Source: Symbiodinium natans (taxonomy: Eukaryota > Sar > Dinophyceae > Suessiales > Symbiodiniaceae). Taken from it: a stretch of DNA of 64,000 nucleotides. A program made the translations under genes and the position numbers. The notes beneath the pieces are model-generated. The model did no database searches. It saw only the letters and a program-made list of their open reading frames with translations, and was not told the DNA's origin. How positions within the stretch are numbered: the first letter of the stretch is position 1; each line of letters opens with the position of its first letter. This document shows positions 42,968 to 52,056 of this stretch, piece after piece. Where the stretch lies: contig CAJNDS010001979.1 in the NCBI GenBank assembly GCA_905221605.1, positions 402,501-466,500 on the forward strand, written 5' to 3'.

Positions 42968-43028
42968 GAGGAGCCTGGCTCCCCCCGCTCCGACGCTGCC
43001 GCCGAGCCCGCGGAGGCCGAGCCAGGTT
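42968..43028 (+). CDS. Exon-like island (partial)
   Basis: Frame EEPGSPRSDAAAEPAEAEPG is open, acidic and disordered in character. Framed CCCTAAA - island - TTTAGGG (43031). Confidence 0.4.
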
Positions 43029-43717
43029 TGGGGTTTAGGGTTTAGGGTTTAGGGTTTATAGGGTTTGGGGGTTTTAGGGTTTAGGGTTTGGGGTTTAGGG
43101 ATGAGGGTTTAGGGTTTACGGTTTGGGGGGGTTTAGGGCTTATAGGGTTAAAGGCTTGGGGCTTTTACCCTAAACCCGAAATCTCCCAAAATCTCCCAAA
43201 CTTGGGATCCCGAGCTTCAGCAGGGACAAGCCCGCAGAGTGTTTAGGGGTTTAGAGAGGGGTAATTAGGGTTTAGGGTTTAGGGTTTAGGGGGAGCAATC
43301 CGGGTTTAGGAGAATTATAGGATGTAGGATTTAGGGTGACTAGGATCTAGGGCTTAGGGCTTAGGGCTTAGGGGGCAGGATGGAAGGTTTTGGAATCAGG
43401 GTTTTGGGTTTCTAGCATGTCGAGCCTCTAGGAGGTTTCCCGCGACGAGTTTGCACGGAGGGCTTTCTTGTTGCAATACAGATTGCAGGGAAGGGACTTC
43501 TAACCTCAAGTATTTAGGAGCTTCAGCAGATACGATATTCTGGGTCCACCTTCCCTAGATGCGCTCTAAGCCGAAAACGGAGTCCAGGCCTAAGAATTAG
43601 GGTTCGTAGTTTATAAGGTGCTGATAGGGGTCCTTGTTTTAAGGGAATCCTACTATTTTTGAGGACTGTATTAGGGGTCCCTATTTTTTTGTCGTAAACT
43701 CCCATACGGGCGCGCAG

Positions 43718-43780
43718 GCCGAAGACAAGGAGATCGACGAGGACAAGCTGCCTGACGAAGAGAAGGCATTGGCGTGCTGA
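43718..43780 (+). CDS. Exon-like island ending in a stop
   Basis: After GCGCGCAG (CAG 43715-43717) the frame AEDKEIDEDKLPDEEKALAC ends at TGA 43778-43780. Highly acidic C-terminus-like exon with a clean acceptor. G-orientation repeat upstream and CCCTAAA downstream. Confidence 0.5.
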   Translation, partial: AEDKEIDEDKLPDEEKALAC

Positions 43781-44033
43781 CCGTGCTGACGGTTCAGAGC
43801 AATTTTACGGTTTCTGGGTTAAAGGGTTTACGGTTTTTGGGTTTTGGGCTTTTTAGGGTTAAGGGGCTTTAAGGTAAAACCCTAAACCCTAAATCCTAAA
43901 CCCTAAACCCTAAACTGTGTTATTTCGTGCGTTTCCGGGAGGGCATGTGGGCTGAGGGTTCAGGGTGTTGGATTCCCTGGGCCGAAAGTTCACTCCAACG
44001 AGTCAGCCTTCCGAACCCTGAAGGTTTAGAGAA

Positions 44034-44232
44034 TGACTACTTGGAGGTTCATGGCACTTTTTAAACCCAAGCATAGAGGTTTAGGGTTTAGGGTTTTTTA
44101 TGGGTTCTTATTAACCAAGTAGAACTGTACTTACAACCCACTTCTAAGCCCCTCAAGTGCCCTAATATGGTTAGAAGTACAGTTACAAGTACAGTTATAA
44201 CTGGATAATCAGTACCATGAACCTCCAGGCTA
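44034..44232. mobile_element. MITE family D, copy with internal TTTAGGG
   Basis: The left end ACTTGGAGGTTCATGGCACT pairs with the complement of the right end AGTACCATGAACCTCCAGG. Internal direct and inverted AGTACAGTT motifs occur. A short TTTAGGG tract sits at 44079-44097, at the same relative position as the larger array in the copy at 51700. Confidence 0.88.
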
Positions 44233-44331
44233 GGGGTGGGAGGTGTGAAGACAAGTCTCTATGTGGGATGCAACGCCCAGGCAGCTCCGCACAGGGGCTT
44301 TCACAACCTAAAGACATCATTGAATCAACCC

Positions 44332-44405
44332 TAAACCCTAAACCCTAAACCCTAAACCCTAAACCCTAAACCCTGAACCCTAAACCCTAAACCCTAAACC
44401 CTAAG
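44332..44405 (-). repeat. (CCCTAAA)n array
   Basis: Ten heptamers, one CCCTGAA; ends just before the exon at 44407. Confidence 0.97.
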
Positions 44406-44406
44406 G

Positions 44407-44541
44407 ATGATCACGCTCGGCAGCTTCATTTATAGGGAAGGCATGGGTGGACAGCTCGACCTCCTCGGGTTACGGCGCGGCACAGCCGTGCGAAAGCTGG
44501 AGACTCGCGATGGCCTGGCGAAAGTGGAGCTTCCCAACCAG
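44407..44541 (+). CDS. Exon-like island, 45 codons
   Basis: Open for exactly 45 codons from ATG to CAG at 44539-44541, starting MITLGSFIYREGMGGQLDLL and ending ETRDGLAKVELPNQ. Composition is typical of soluble protein and codons end in G/C. It follows a CCCTAAA array directly and is followed by GGATCCGAAGTATG and then a TTTAGGG array. No family is recognised. It is one of the best exon candidates. Confidence 0.6.
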
Positions 44542-44661
44542 GGGATCCGAAGTATGAGCCCTTAATTTGGTTTAGGGTTTAGGGTTTAGGGTTTAGGGTT
44601 TAGGGTTTAGGGTTTAGGGTTTAGGGTTTAGGGTTTAGGGTTTAGGATCCGAAGTATGGGC
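44542..44661 (+). repeat. TTTAGGG array between direct repeats
   Basis: GGATCCGAAGTATGRGC occurs at 44543-44559 and again at 44645-44661, with about eleven TTTAGGG units between. The direct repeats also occur once without an array at 28699. Confidence 0.95.
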
Positions 44662-44665
44662 TTAG

Positions 44666-44768
44666 TAGCCCAGTGGTACCCTTTACCCTTTTTTTTGGTT
44701 CAAGGTTCCCTTATAAAGTAGCCAACACAAAACAAGGGTGCCCTTATTGAACTAGGGTTACTGGGCTA
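44666..44768. mobile_element. MITE family C, copy 1
   Basis: The left end TAGCCCAGTGGTACCCTT pairs with the complement of the right end AGGGTTACTGGGCTA. The centre has GGTTCAAGGTTCCCTTATAA. 103 bp, non-coding. Other copies are at 57137 and (half) 33867. Confidence 0.9.
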
Positions 44769-45308
44769 TCAACCCTTAAAAGGCCGAGCCCCAAGTCCTA
44801 AGCTGCTACAACCCTAAATCCCTAAATCCGAAAACCCCAAATTCTACACCCTAACCCCTAGCCCTAGACCCCATAAACCCTATAACTATCTATCAACCCT
44901 GTAAACCCTAAAGCCCAAACCCTAAACCCAGCACACCATCCCACTCTTCGAGCTTTCTAGCGCTCCAGGGCACGGCGAACCCCTAAACCTGTCCCAATGT
45001 TTGTAGGGCTGAGGGGCCCCTCTACTACACCAACTATAGTTAAGGGACTTATCACCTAAGTTAGGATCCTTATAACCCAATAATTTAGGGCTCTTACAAC
45101 GCTACTTATAACTGGGCCCCTCCTTGTAGGGCTGAGGGCCTTGTGAGCCTGAGACCCGAAACCGTGGGTTCAACGCAAAGCGCAGAACCCTGAACCCCAA
45201 GCCCGAAACGCAACACGCAGAACCCTGAACCTTAAACCCTAAACCCCAAACCCTAAACCCCAAACCCTAAACCCCAAACCCTAAACCCTAAACCATGTGG
45301 ACCAACAG

Positions 45309-45390
45309 AGGCGGCCCTTCGTTGGGAGCGCTACCGGCTTCAGAATCGCAGCATTGTGGGCGACGTGTTCGAGGCCGCTCGTAGGGGTAC
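45309..45390 (+). CDS. Exon-like island (partial)
   Basis: After ACCAACAG (CAG 45306-45308) the frame EAALRWERYRLQNRSIVGDV then FEAARRG is open; a GTAGGG donor-like site is at about 45381. Helical, charged sequence with G/C-ending codons. Framed CCCTAAA (45235-45295) and TTTAGGG (45411). Confidence 0.55.
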
Positions 45391-45410
45391 ACTGGGCCCT
45401 CAACCCCATA

Positions 45411-45514
45411 GGGTTTAGGGTTTAGGGTTTAGGGTTTAGGGTTTAGGGTTTAGGGTTTAGGGTTTAGGGTTTAGGGTTTAGGGTTTAGGGTTTAGGGTTT
45501 AGGGTTTAGGGTTT
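45411..45514 (+). repeat. (TTTAGGG)n array
   Basis: Fourteen perfect heptamers plus TTTGGGC. It is followed after only about nine bases by CCCTAAACCCTGAA in the opposite orientation. Confidence 0.98.
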
Positions 45515-45586
45515 GGGCTGCCAAAACCCTAAACCCTGAACCTACAGGCCCTAAACCCTAAATCCTAAACGTAGGCTTTTCGGGTA

Positions 45587-45650
45587 AGGGAGGCCATCTT
45601 GGACGGAGCCCTGCAAGGAACCCACAAGGGAGGACTGGCTGTTGTGGGTT
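45587..45650 (+). CDS. Exon-like island (partial)
   Basis: Frame REAILDGALQGTHKGGLAVV is open to the following G-orientation repeat. Framed CCCTAAA - island - TTTAGGG. It is separated from the island at 45309 by a compact repeat-only stretch that could be one intron. Confidence 0.4.
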
Positions 45651-45958
45651 TATGGTTTAGTTTAGGGTTTAGTGTTTAGGGTTTAGGGTTTAGGGTTTAG
45701 GGTTCAGGGTTCAGGGTTTAGGGTTTAGGGTTTGGGGTTTAGGATTTAGGGTTCAGGGTTCAGGGTTTAGGGTTTAGGGTTTGGGGTTTAGGATTTTCTG
45801 GGTTTAGGGTTTAGGGCTTATGGGTTCTGGATATGGCGTGAGGCTTAGGCCCAGGATGTTCGACGAGCCGCAAGCCCTCAGCCCTAAACGCTAAGCCCTA
45901 AGCCCGAAATCCGAAACCCTAAACCCTAAACCCTAAACCCTAAACCCTAAACCCCTCC

Positions 45959-46036
45959 AAAAAGTTCGAATGCATCCGGAAATCGAAGCTGGAAAGCCCC
46001 GAATTCCCGAATCCCACCCTAAACCTTTCGCCTTAA
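45959..46036 (+). CDS. Exon-like island ending in a stop
   Basis: Frame KKFECIRKSKLESPEFPNPT then LNLSP ends at TAA 46034-46036. Framed by CCCTAAA (45917-45955) and TTTAGGG (46078). Confidence 0.4.
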   Translation, partial: KKFECIRKSKLESPEFPNPTLNLSP

Positions 46037-46464
46037 GAAAAGCAAGGCCGGGACCTCCAAAAGCCTTAGAGACTTCAGGGTTTAGGGTTTAGGGTTTAGG
46101 GTTTAGGGTTTAGGGTTTCCTAAGCTTCCTGAGCCCCTGAACTCCTACAACCCTAGGCCCTCTGCGCCCTAAACCCGCAAGACGCTCCTGGAAACTCCCC
46201 GAAACTTTCCTCGCAGCCTTCCCGGAAACTTCCCTCGGAACTTCCCCGGACCTGAACCCTTGATGACATCAGCAGAAGCCCCAAACCATCCCAAGCGCTA
46301 AACCCTACACCGCCCTGAGCCCTACAACCCTAAGCCCTCTAAGCACAAAACCCTAAGCTCTGACCCTAAACCCTAGCCCTAAACCCCCCCCCCCTCAAGC
46401 CCTCTACTCTTAAATCCTAACCCCGAAACCCTGAACCCTAAACCCTAAACCCTAAACCTGTCAG

Positions 46465-46551
46465 GGACAGCTCCGGAGCCAGCTGAGATGCAGCTGCCCC
46501 GAAGGGCACACGTCCTCCACGTTCGAGCCCTTCCGCTCCGCGCCAGCGTAG
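46465..46551 (+). CDS. Exon-like island ending in a stop
   Basis: After CTGTCAG (CAG 46462-46464) the frame GQLRSQLRCSCPEGHTSSTF then EPFRSAPA ends at TAG 46549-46551. Framed CCCTAAA (46435-46458) and TTTAGGG (46576). Confidence 0.4.
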   Translation, partial: GQLRSQLRCSCPEGHTSSTFEPFRSAPA

Positions 46552-47277
46552 TCTCCAGGGTTTTTGAGGGTTCTGGGGTTTAGGGTTTAGGGTTTAGGGT
46601 TTAGGGTTTTCGGGTTTAGGGGTTTAGGGGTTTAGGGTTTCGGGGTTTAGGGGTAGGGGTTTAGGGTTTAAGGTGTGGGGGTTTAAACAGGGTTTGGAGT
46701 TGTGGGGTTTAGGGTTTGGAGTTTAGGGGTTTGGAGGCTAAGGTTTTGGGGGTTTAGGGGTCAGTGGCAGGGTTTCAGGCGTTTTTTTGGTTTGGTGGTC
46801 TGGGAATTGAGGCGTTTTGTGTCTGAGGTGTAGGGTGGTACTTGAGGTTCATGTTGTACGGGCCCGGGGTTTTGGGGTTTGGGTTCTTGTGGTGTTGGTT
46901 GGGGCTTTTGGGTTTAGAGTCAGGGGTTTAGCGGTGTTTGGGTTTAAGGTTCGGGGTTGAGGGTTTGCGGGTTTAGGGTTTGGGGTTTGGGGTTTTTGGT
47001 GTAGGGTTTGGGCCTTAGGGCATGCGGGGTAAACTTCTTGGTGAAGAGGTAAGTACACCAAACCGCAGGCGAGTTGCAGGTAAATATCCGTAAAACCCAA
47101 AGGGTCAAACCGCACCAGCGATCGTCAATATTGGCGTAGGTTGGCGGTCATGCACCCAAGAACAATTCTTGACCATGCACTGTTTGCACCTTGACCAATA
47201 TCTGGCGCTTGGTAGCAACATCCCCGGATTCAAAAATCCTGCATGGAACACGTGCTTTGCTTTTCAGATTCCAGCAT

Positions 47278-47346
47278 CGAACAAAACAGCAACCAACAAC
47301 TGAAGCTGCAAAACGCAGAACACCCCACGTGGTCCTCCAAGGCCGA
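47278..47346 (+). CDS. Exon-like island with strong acceptor (partial)
   Basis: A pyrimidine-rich TGCTTTGCTTTTCAG ending at 47277 precedes the frame SSIEQNSNQQLKLQNAEHPT then WSSKAE. It is followed by CCCTAAA. A consensus donor GTAAGT lies upstream at 47051-47056, so 47051-47277 is a candidate intron without telomeric arrays. Confidence 0.5.
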
Positions 47347-47434
47347 AACCCTAAACCCTAAACCCTAAACCTGAAACCCTAAACCCTTAATCAATTTGCG
47401 AGGCTCTCGTTGCCTCTTTCCGAGAATCTTGCCC

Positions 47435-47497
47435 TAAACCCTAAACCCTAAACCCTAAACCCTAAACCCTAAACCCTAAACCCTAAACCCTAAACCC
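47435..47497 (-). repeat. (CCCTAAA)n array
   Basis: Nine perfect heptamers ending in CCCAG, the acceptor-like border of the next island. Confidence 0.97.
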
Positions 47498-47498
47498 A

Positions 47499-47561
47499 GG
47501 CTACTTGAGCATCCCGATCCCGTCGAACCACATGGACAGGTTTGAGCTGAAGGCGGCGTGG
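47499..47561 (+). CDS. Exon-like island (partial)
   Basis: CAG at 47497-47499 directly ends the CCCTAAA array. The frame GYLSIPIPSNHMDRFELKAA is open to a TTTAGGG tract at 47562. Varied, soluble-protein-like composition. Confidence 0.5.
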
Positions 47562-47819
47562 GGTTTAGGGTTTAGGGTTTAGGGTTGCGTCGCAGGTAGC
47601 TACGACTTGGGGAGCTGCACCCTATCTATGTGTACTTCCTCAAACCGTAAACCCCAAACTTCCTCAATACCCTACCCGAAGCCCTAAGCCCTAAACCCTA
47701 AACCCTAAGCCCTAAACCCTAAAAAAACCCCATTGATGGGGGTTTTAGCTCCTCTGGGGTGGGCTTCGTTGTGGTGTTGGGCTTCGGGGTCTCAACTCGG
47801 CTTTGGAGACCCAATTACG

Positions 47820-48088
47820 AGTAAATTAAATTTTAAAAGCTTATGCTGTTTGTTATTCAGTAGTCTATTTTTGGAACTATTGATACTTTTCTTCAAGGTA
47901 GGATATGTTTGAGTCATGTGCTATACTTTTAACTACTTGTTTAGTTCCGGGTTCCTATTATTCTAGCTACTTATACAGAAACCAGGTATATACTTTAATT
48001 GTTTTTGGTTCTGAGTTCCCATTATAGCTGCTTATACAGAAAAAGTATATACTTTTTTTCTCCAGGGTGAACTCCAAAGTAGGGTAAA
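47820..48088 (+). repeat. AT-rich block with a tandem ~65-bp unit
   Basis: TTCCGGGTTCCTATTATTCT then CTACTTATACAGAAA (about 47943-47982) is repeated as TTCTGAGTTCCCATTATAGC then TGCTTATACAGAAA (about 48010-48042). The 3' part matches 24780-24862. Confidence 0.75.
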
Positions 48089-48167
48089 GGGATCAAGGGC
48101 TTAAGGGCCAAACGGCTCCGGGACATGCGGTGTGGAGTGCTGGGTTCACAATGCTGCTTCTGTTTAA

Positions 48168-48272
48168 GGTTTAGGGTTTAGGGTTTAGGGTTTAGGGTTT
48201 AGGGTTTAGGGTTTAGGGTTTAGGGTTTAGGGTTTAGGGTTTAGGGTTTAGGGTTTAGGGTTTAGGGTTTGA
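48168..48272 (+). repeat. (TTTAGGG)n array
   Basis: Fourteen perfect heptamers. Confidence 0.98.
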
Positions 48273-48279
48273 GTTTAGG

Positions 48280-48780
48280 GTTTTGGGTGAACTTCTGCTG
48301 CGAGGTTTTGAGTTTTCTTCATGTCCGCAGGGTTTGAGGGGGCGTGCTTCGGCTTGATTGCTTGTGAGCTTCAGGGAGCGGGTTGTGTCATGTCGGATGT
48401 ACACGCAGGGGGCGCTGTGCGTTACAATTCGGGGATCAGATATTTTGTAAAACCTTAAACAGAACATGCATGGGCAGTTGTGACTCTAGTCTTTCGTGTA
48501 AGCTAGCCGATACAACGGCCTTGACTACGGCAAGTGTTCACAGCCTCACTTGTAGCTGCCTGTGAACCTCCTGTCCTTTTCCTACGCAAGCGTTAGGGGT
48601 TCCAAGTGTCATGTTGAACAGGCCGAAAAGAAGGTTTGTAGTATATGGCTACTGGGCTACCCCAAGTGTGGGCATCAGGCAGGGTCTGTGATTGGCTTGG
48701 CAGGGTCTATGATTGGCTTGGCTTGTCCTCGTTTGTCGTTATGAGTTTGACGTATTTTGGTCCCGAGTCCCGAGAGCCTG
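48280..48780. other. Unique block, no firm gene
   Basis: About 500 bp nearly free of heptamers. Open frames of 60-70 codons on both strands show no recognised domain. An 18-20-bp tandem GGGTCTRTGATTGGCTTGGC lies at about 48683-48723. Confidence 0.3.
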
Positions 48781-48902
48781 AAATTTGTCTTTCAAACCCC
48801 TGAACCTTACAACTTACATCGGTTTAGGGTTTACATGGTTTAGGATTTAGGGTTTAGGGTCCCTAAAAACCAGTATAAGGCTTCCATTGAGAATCAGTGC
48901 AG

Positions 48903-48980
48903 GTGGTTTTCTTCCCGGCGCTTGCCGGTCCCAACGACCGTCCGCCGCCACAGCGCCTTTCTGCCGCTTGTCGGCCATTG
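48903..48980 (+). CDS. Exon-like island (partial)
   Basis: After AGTGCAG (ending 48902) the frame VVFLPALAGPNDRPPPQRLS then AACRPL is open to a G run. Framed by G-orientation repeat on both sides. Confidence 0.4.
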
Positions 48981-49489
48981 GGGGGGAGGGCGGGGGAGTG
49001 GAGAGGTGTATATAGGGTATGGGGTTTTATGGTTTAGGGTTTGGGGTGTGGGTTCAGCGTTTAAGGTGTAACGGTTTAGGGTTTGGGCAGGTTCGGTTCT
49101 GCAGCTCTATGTCTCTATGCGGAAAATACTGGTCCCGCTCTGCAACCCCAAGCCCCCCAAAGACCCCAAACCCTAAACCCTAAACCCTAAACTCTAAACC
49201 CTAAACCCTACAAAGACCCCAAACCCTTGTGAACGCCTAGAAGCCCTGGGCACTCCAAACTCACAGAAGTCCCAAACCTCACCCACAAAGGGGTTTAGGG
49301 TTGAGGGTTTAGGGTTTGGGATTTTGGGTTTGGGATTTTGGGTTTGGGGTTTTGGGGTTTGGGGTTTGGAATTTTTAGGGTTTGGGGTTTCAGGGTTTTC
49401 TTCCCTACACCCGTTCAAAGTCTGAGATTCGTCGAGGCTATTGGGGAGTGGTTGCCTTGGTGGCTTCATGGTAGACTTAAGTTGCCCAC

Positions 49490-49606
49490 AACCCTAAACC
49501 CTAAACCCTAAACCCTAAACCCTAAACCCTAAACCCTAAACCCTAAGCCCTAAGCCCTAAGCCCTAAGCCCTAAACCCTAAACCCTAAAACCCTAACCCT
49601 AAACCC
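49490..49606 (-). repeat. (CCCTAAA)n array with CCCTAAG block
   Basis: About 16 units with a homogeneous internal block of four CCCTAAG. Confidence 0.97.
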
Positions 49607-49773
49607 TATTAGAACCCATGAACCTTCAGGTAGGTCGAGTTCAGACCAGCCTGGGGTGAAGGTTGGTGAGCCCCAAACCCTCAACAACCCTAAACCCTAA
49701 ACCCTAAACCCGAAACCCTAAACCCTAAACCCTAAACCCTAAACCCCCAGAGCCCGACACTCTAATTTCCTAG

Positions 49774-49817
49774 ACATGCGGCTTGATCTGGAAATCCCTC
49801 TTGGAACTTTAATCTAG
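49774..49817 (+). CDS. Short exon-like island ending in a stop
   Basis: After TTTCCTAG (ending 49773) the frame MRLDLEIPLGTLI ends at TAG 49815-49817. Framed CCCTAAA (49685-49746) and TTTAGGG (49836 on). Confidence 0.3.
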
Positions 49818-49984
49818 GTTTCTTTTTTGTTTAAGGGTTTAGGGTTTGGGGTTTAGGGTTTAGGGTTTAGGGTTGACTGAAGTCTCGGGATTTCTTCTGG
49901 AGCAGGTCTTTGGATCAACCTACCCTTAGCCCGAAACCCTAAACCCAGAAAAGCCAAAGCCCTAAATCCCGAACCCTAAGCTCT

Positions 49985-50100
49985 ACACCCTAAACCCTAA
50001 ACCCTAAACCCTAAACCCCAGACACTAAACCCTAAACCCTAAACCCTAAACCCGAAACCCTAAACCCTAAACCCTAAACCCTAAACCCTAAACCCTAAAC
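49985..50100 (-). repeat. (CCCTAAA)n array
   Basis: About 16 heptamers, interrupted once by CAGACACTAAA. Confidence 0.97.
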
Positions 50101-50106
50101 ACACCC

Positions 50107-50186
50107 AAGGTCGCCGTGCCAAAGAGCTCGACGGCCAAGCGCCAGGATGCCAAGCTGGCACCAATGGTGCAAGGAAGTTTCAGGGG
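50107..50186 (+). CDS. Exon-like island (partial)
   Basis: Frame KVAVPKSSTAKRQDAKLAPM then VQGSF is open between ACACCCAAG and the TTTAGGG array. Lys/Ser-rich with G/C-ending codons. Framed CCCTAAA - island - TTTAGGG. Confidence 0.5.
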
Positions 50187-50360
50187 TTCTAGGGTTTAGG
50201 GTTTAGGGTTTAGGGTTTAGGGTTCAGGGTGTTTAGTGGTTAGGGCTGGGGTTTAGGGTTTAGAGTTTAGGGTTTAGAGTCTTTTTGGGGTTTAGGGTGT
50301 TTAGGGGGTTTAGGGTGTTTAGGGTTTGGGGGTCTAGGGTGTTCAGGGTTTAGCCTAATC

Positions 50361-50512
50361 TAAGGGCAGTAGCATGGGCCCTTAATATGGCCCCTTACCT
50401 TCCTTAAAGGGTTCTGACTTATGGGCTCTTGGGTTCTGTAGGGTATATAAGGGGTATGTAGCGGGGTCCCACGTTTAAGGGCCCAGGCTAAGGGACCATG
50501 CAACTACCTTAA
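50361..50512. mobile_element. MITE family B, copy
   Basis: The left end TAAGGGCAGTAGCATGGGCC then CTTAATATGG pairs with the complement of the right end, where AAGGGACCATGCAACTACCT is visible. About 152 bp, non-coding. Confidence 0.88.
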
Positions 50513-50620
50513 GACCTGAATTGGACTGCTGTTCCTTCTTGAGGTTGTGGACTTTCCGGTTTGGATACACCGGCTGCGGACCATGAAAATGTTCGGTACT
50601 GCCCGCGTTTCTTTCTTCAG

Positions 50621-50686
50621 AAGGATTTTGCCTTGGACCCTAAGTTGTACCCTTGGGTTTGCGGGGCCTTTTCAAGGATTCTCTAA
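50621..50686 (+). CDS. Exon-like island ending in a stop
   Basis: After TTTCTTCAG (ending 50620) the frame KDFALDPKLYPWVCGAFSRI ends at TAA 50684-50686. An alternative frame (50547-50750) is open through the whole island, so the choice is uncertain. Confidence 0.35.
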   Translation, partial: KDFALDPKLYPWVCGAFSRIL

Positions 50687-50984
50687 GAGAATGCAAGGGC
50701 CATATTACGACCGCTGGGTTCAGGGTTTAGGTTTAGGGTTTAGGGTTTAGGGTTTAGGGCTTAGGGTTTAGGGTTTAGGGCTTAGGGCCTCGGGCTTATA
50801 GGGCTTATAGGGCTTATAGGGTTTATAGGGTTTATAGGGTTTAGGGTTTGGGGTACTTCTAAAGGGTACCAACTTCCTCAGTTTCGACTAAGAACCGGGT
50901 CAGCAGCATCAAACAAGGCTGGCCAAAACCGCAGCTCAGCGATGTCCAGATTTTCCATTTGTCGGACAAATCGTTTGGTGCTGG

Positions 50985-51126
50985 TTTTGCAAAGCGTGGT
51001 TCGGGGCGTAGGTTCAACACCTCCCCACGTGAAGAACGGCGAGGGCCAGGCCGAAGTGCTGTTAGACGACGAGTGGTGTACAGGCAATGTCGCAGCGTCC
51101 TGGGTGGCACCGCAAAGTGGTCCTTA
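50985..51126 (+). CDS. Exon-like island ending in a stop
   Basis: The frame is open for about 46 codons to TAA at 51125-51127, with protein-like sequence NGEGQAEVLLDDEWCTGNVA then ASWVAPQSGP. A TTTTGCAAAG border precedes it. The segment resembles a compact domain edge with Trp and acidic residues, but I cannot name a family. A second + frame and a minus frame are also open. Confidence 0.5.
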
Positions 51127-51354
51127 AGAAGTAACATACTTGTTCCATCTTGTTCCATAGATTTTAGGTTCTAGGGTTTAGGGTTTATGGAGGCTATCCC
51201 CGAACCGCAAACCCCTAACTACCCTAATTTAATCCCTGAAAGCCTTCCCTTTCCAGCCCTATGCTAATCAAGCAGCCGTTTTTTCATGAACCTTCAACCC
51301 TTTTTCCTCAACCCAAAGCCCAAAACCCTACTTCCTGAACATTAAACCCTGGAC

Positions 51355-51484
51355 CCTAAACCCTAAACCCTAAACCCTAAACCCTAGACCCTAAACCCTA
51401 AACCCTAAACCCTAAACCCTAAACCCTAAACCCTAAACCCTAAACCCTAAACCCTAAACCCTAAACCCTAAACCCCCCCCCCCC
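51355..51484 (-). repeat. (CCCTAAA)n array ending in a C run
   Basis: About 17 heptamers then C11 (51474-51484), abutting the exon-like island. Confidence 0.98.
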
Positions 51485-51486
51485 TG

Positions 51487-51576
51487 TTTTGCCGAGGTGT
51501 CCAGCAGGCCCTTGCCCGCCAGCTGTCCATCGGCAGATCTTCTCTGCTGCTGGCAGAGGCCTTGCAAGAGAGGTAG
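51487..51576 (+). CDS. Exon-like island ending in a stop
   Basis: Frame FCRGVQQALARQLSIGRSSL then LLAEALQER ends at TAG 51574-51576. Amphipathic helical sequence. The C run immediately upstream resembles a pyrimidine tract. The last 18 bases before the end, GCAGAGGCCTTGCAAGAG, recur at about 51680 and 51995. Confidence 0.5.
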   Translation, partial: FCRGVQQALARQLSIGRSSLLLAEALQER

Positions 51577-51699
51577 AGGTTGCTTGGGGTTAGGGTTTAT
51601 GGTCAGGGTTTGGGGTTTAGGGTTTAGGGTTCAGAGTTTGGGGTTTGGGGTTTGGGGTTTAGGGCTAGGATTTCGGGTGCAGAGGCCTTGCAAGAGAGA

Positions 51700-51945
51700 G
51701 TTACTTGGAGGTTCATGGCGCTTATGAACCCAATTATGAAGGTTTAGGGTTTTAGGGTTTTAGGGTTTTAGGGTTTTAGGGTTTTAGGGTTTTTAGGGTT
51801 TTAGGGTTTTAGGGTTTTAGGGTTTTAGGGTTTTAGGGTTTAGGGTTTTAGGCTTTTAGGCTTTTAGGCTTTTAGGGTTTTAGGGTTTTAGGGTTTAGGG
51901 TACTTATTAACCAGTTATAACTGCACTTATAGAGTTAGAGGTTGT
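51700..51945. mobile_element. MITE family D, copy with large internal array
   Basis: The left end TTACTTGGAGGTTCATGGCG and the inner TACTTATTAACCAGTTATAA match 44034-44232. Between them is a 160-bp (GGGTTTTA)n array in place of the 19-bp TTTAGGG tract of the other copy. The right terminal repeat is not evident. Confidence 0.8.
51743..51900 (+). repeat. Octamer array GGGTTTTA
   Basis: About 19 units of TTTTAGGG with a block of three GCTTTTAG variants, an octamer derivative of TTTAGGG, inside a family D element. Confidence 0.97.
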
Positions 51946-52056
51946 GTTGGGTTTAGGGTTTAGGGTGTGGGTTTAGGGCTAAAATTTCGGGTGCAGAGGC
52001 CTTGCAAGAGTCAAAAGTCTGTTCAGGGTTTAGGGCCTAGGGTTTGGGGGTTTAGA

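Noticed and set aside
46849-47115. Minus-strand frames rich in Asn-Pro-Lys-Pro or Thr-Leu-Asn, here and at 57808-58185, 61994-62257, 49194-49469
   Set aside because: They are translations of CCCTAAA-type repeats.
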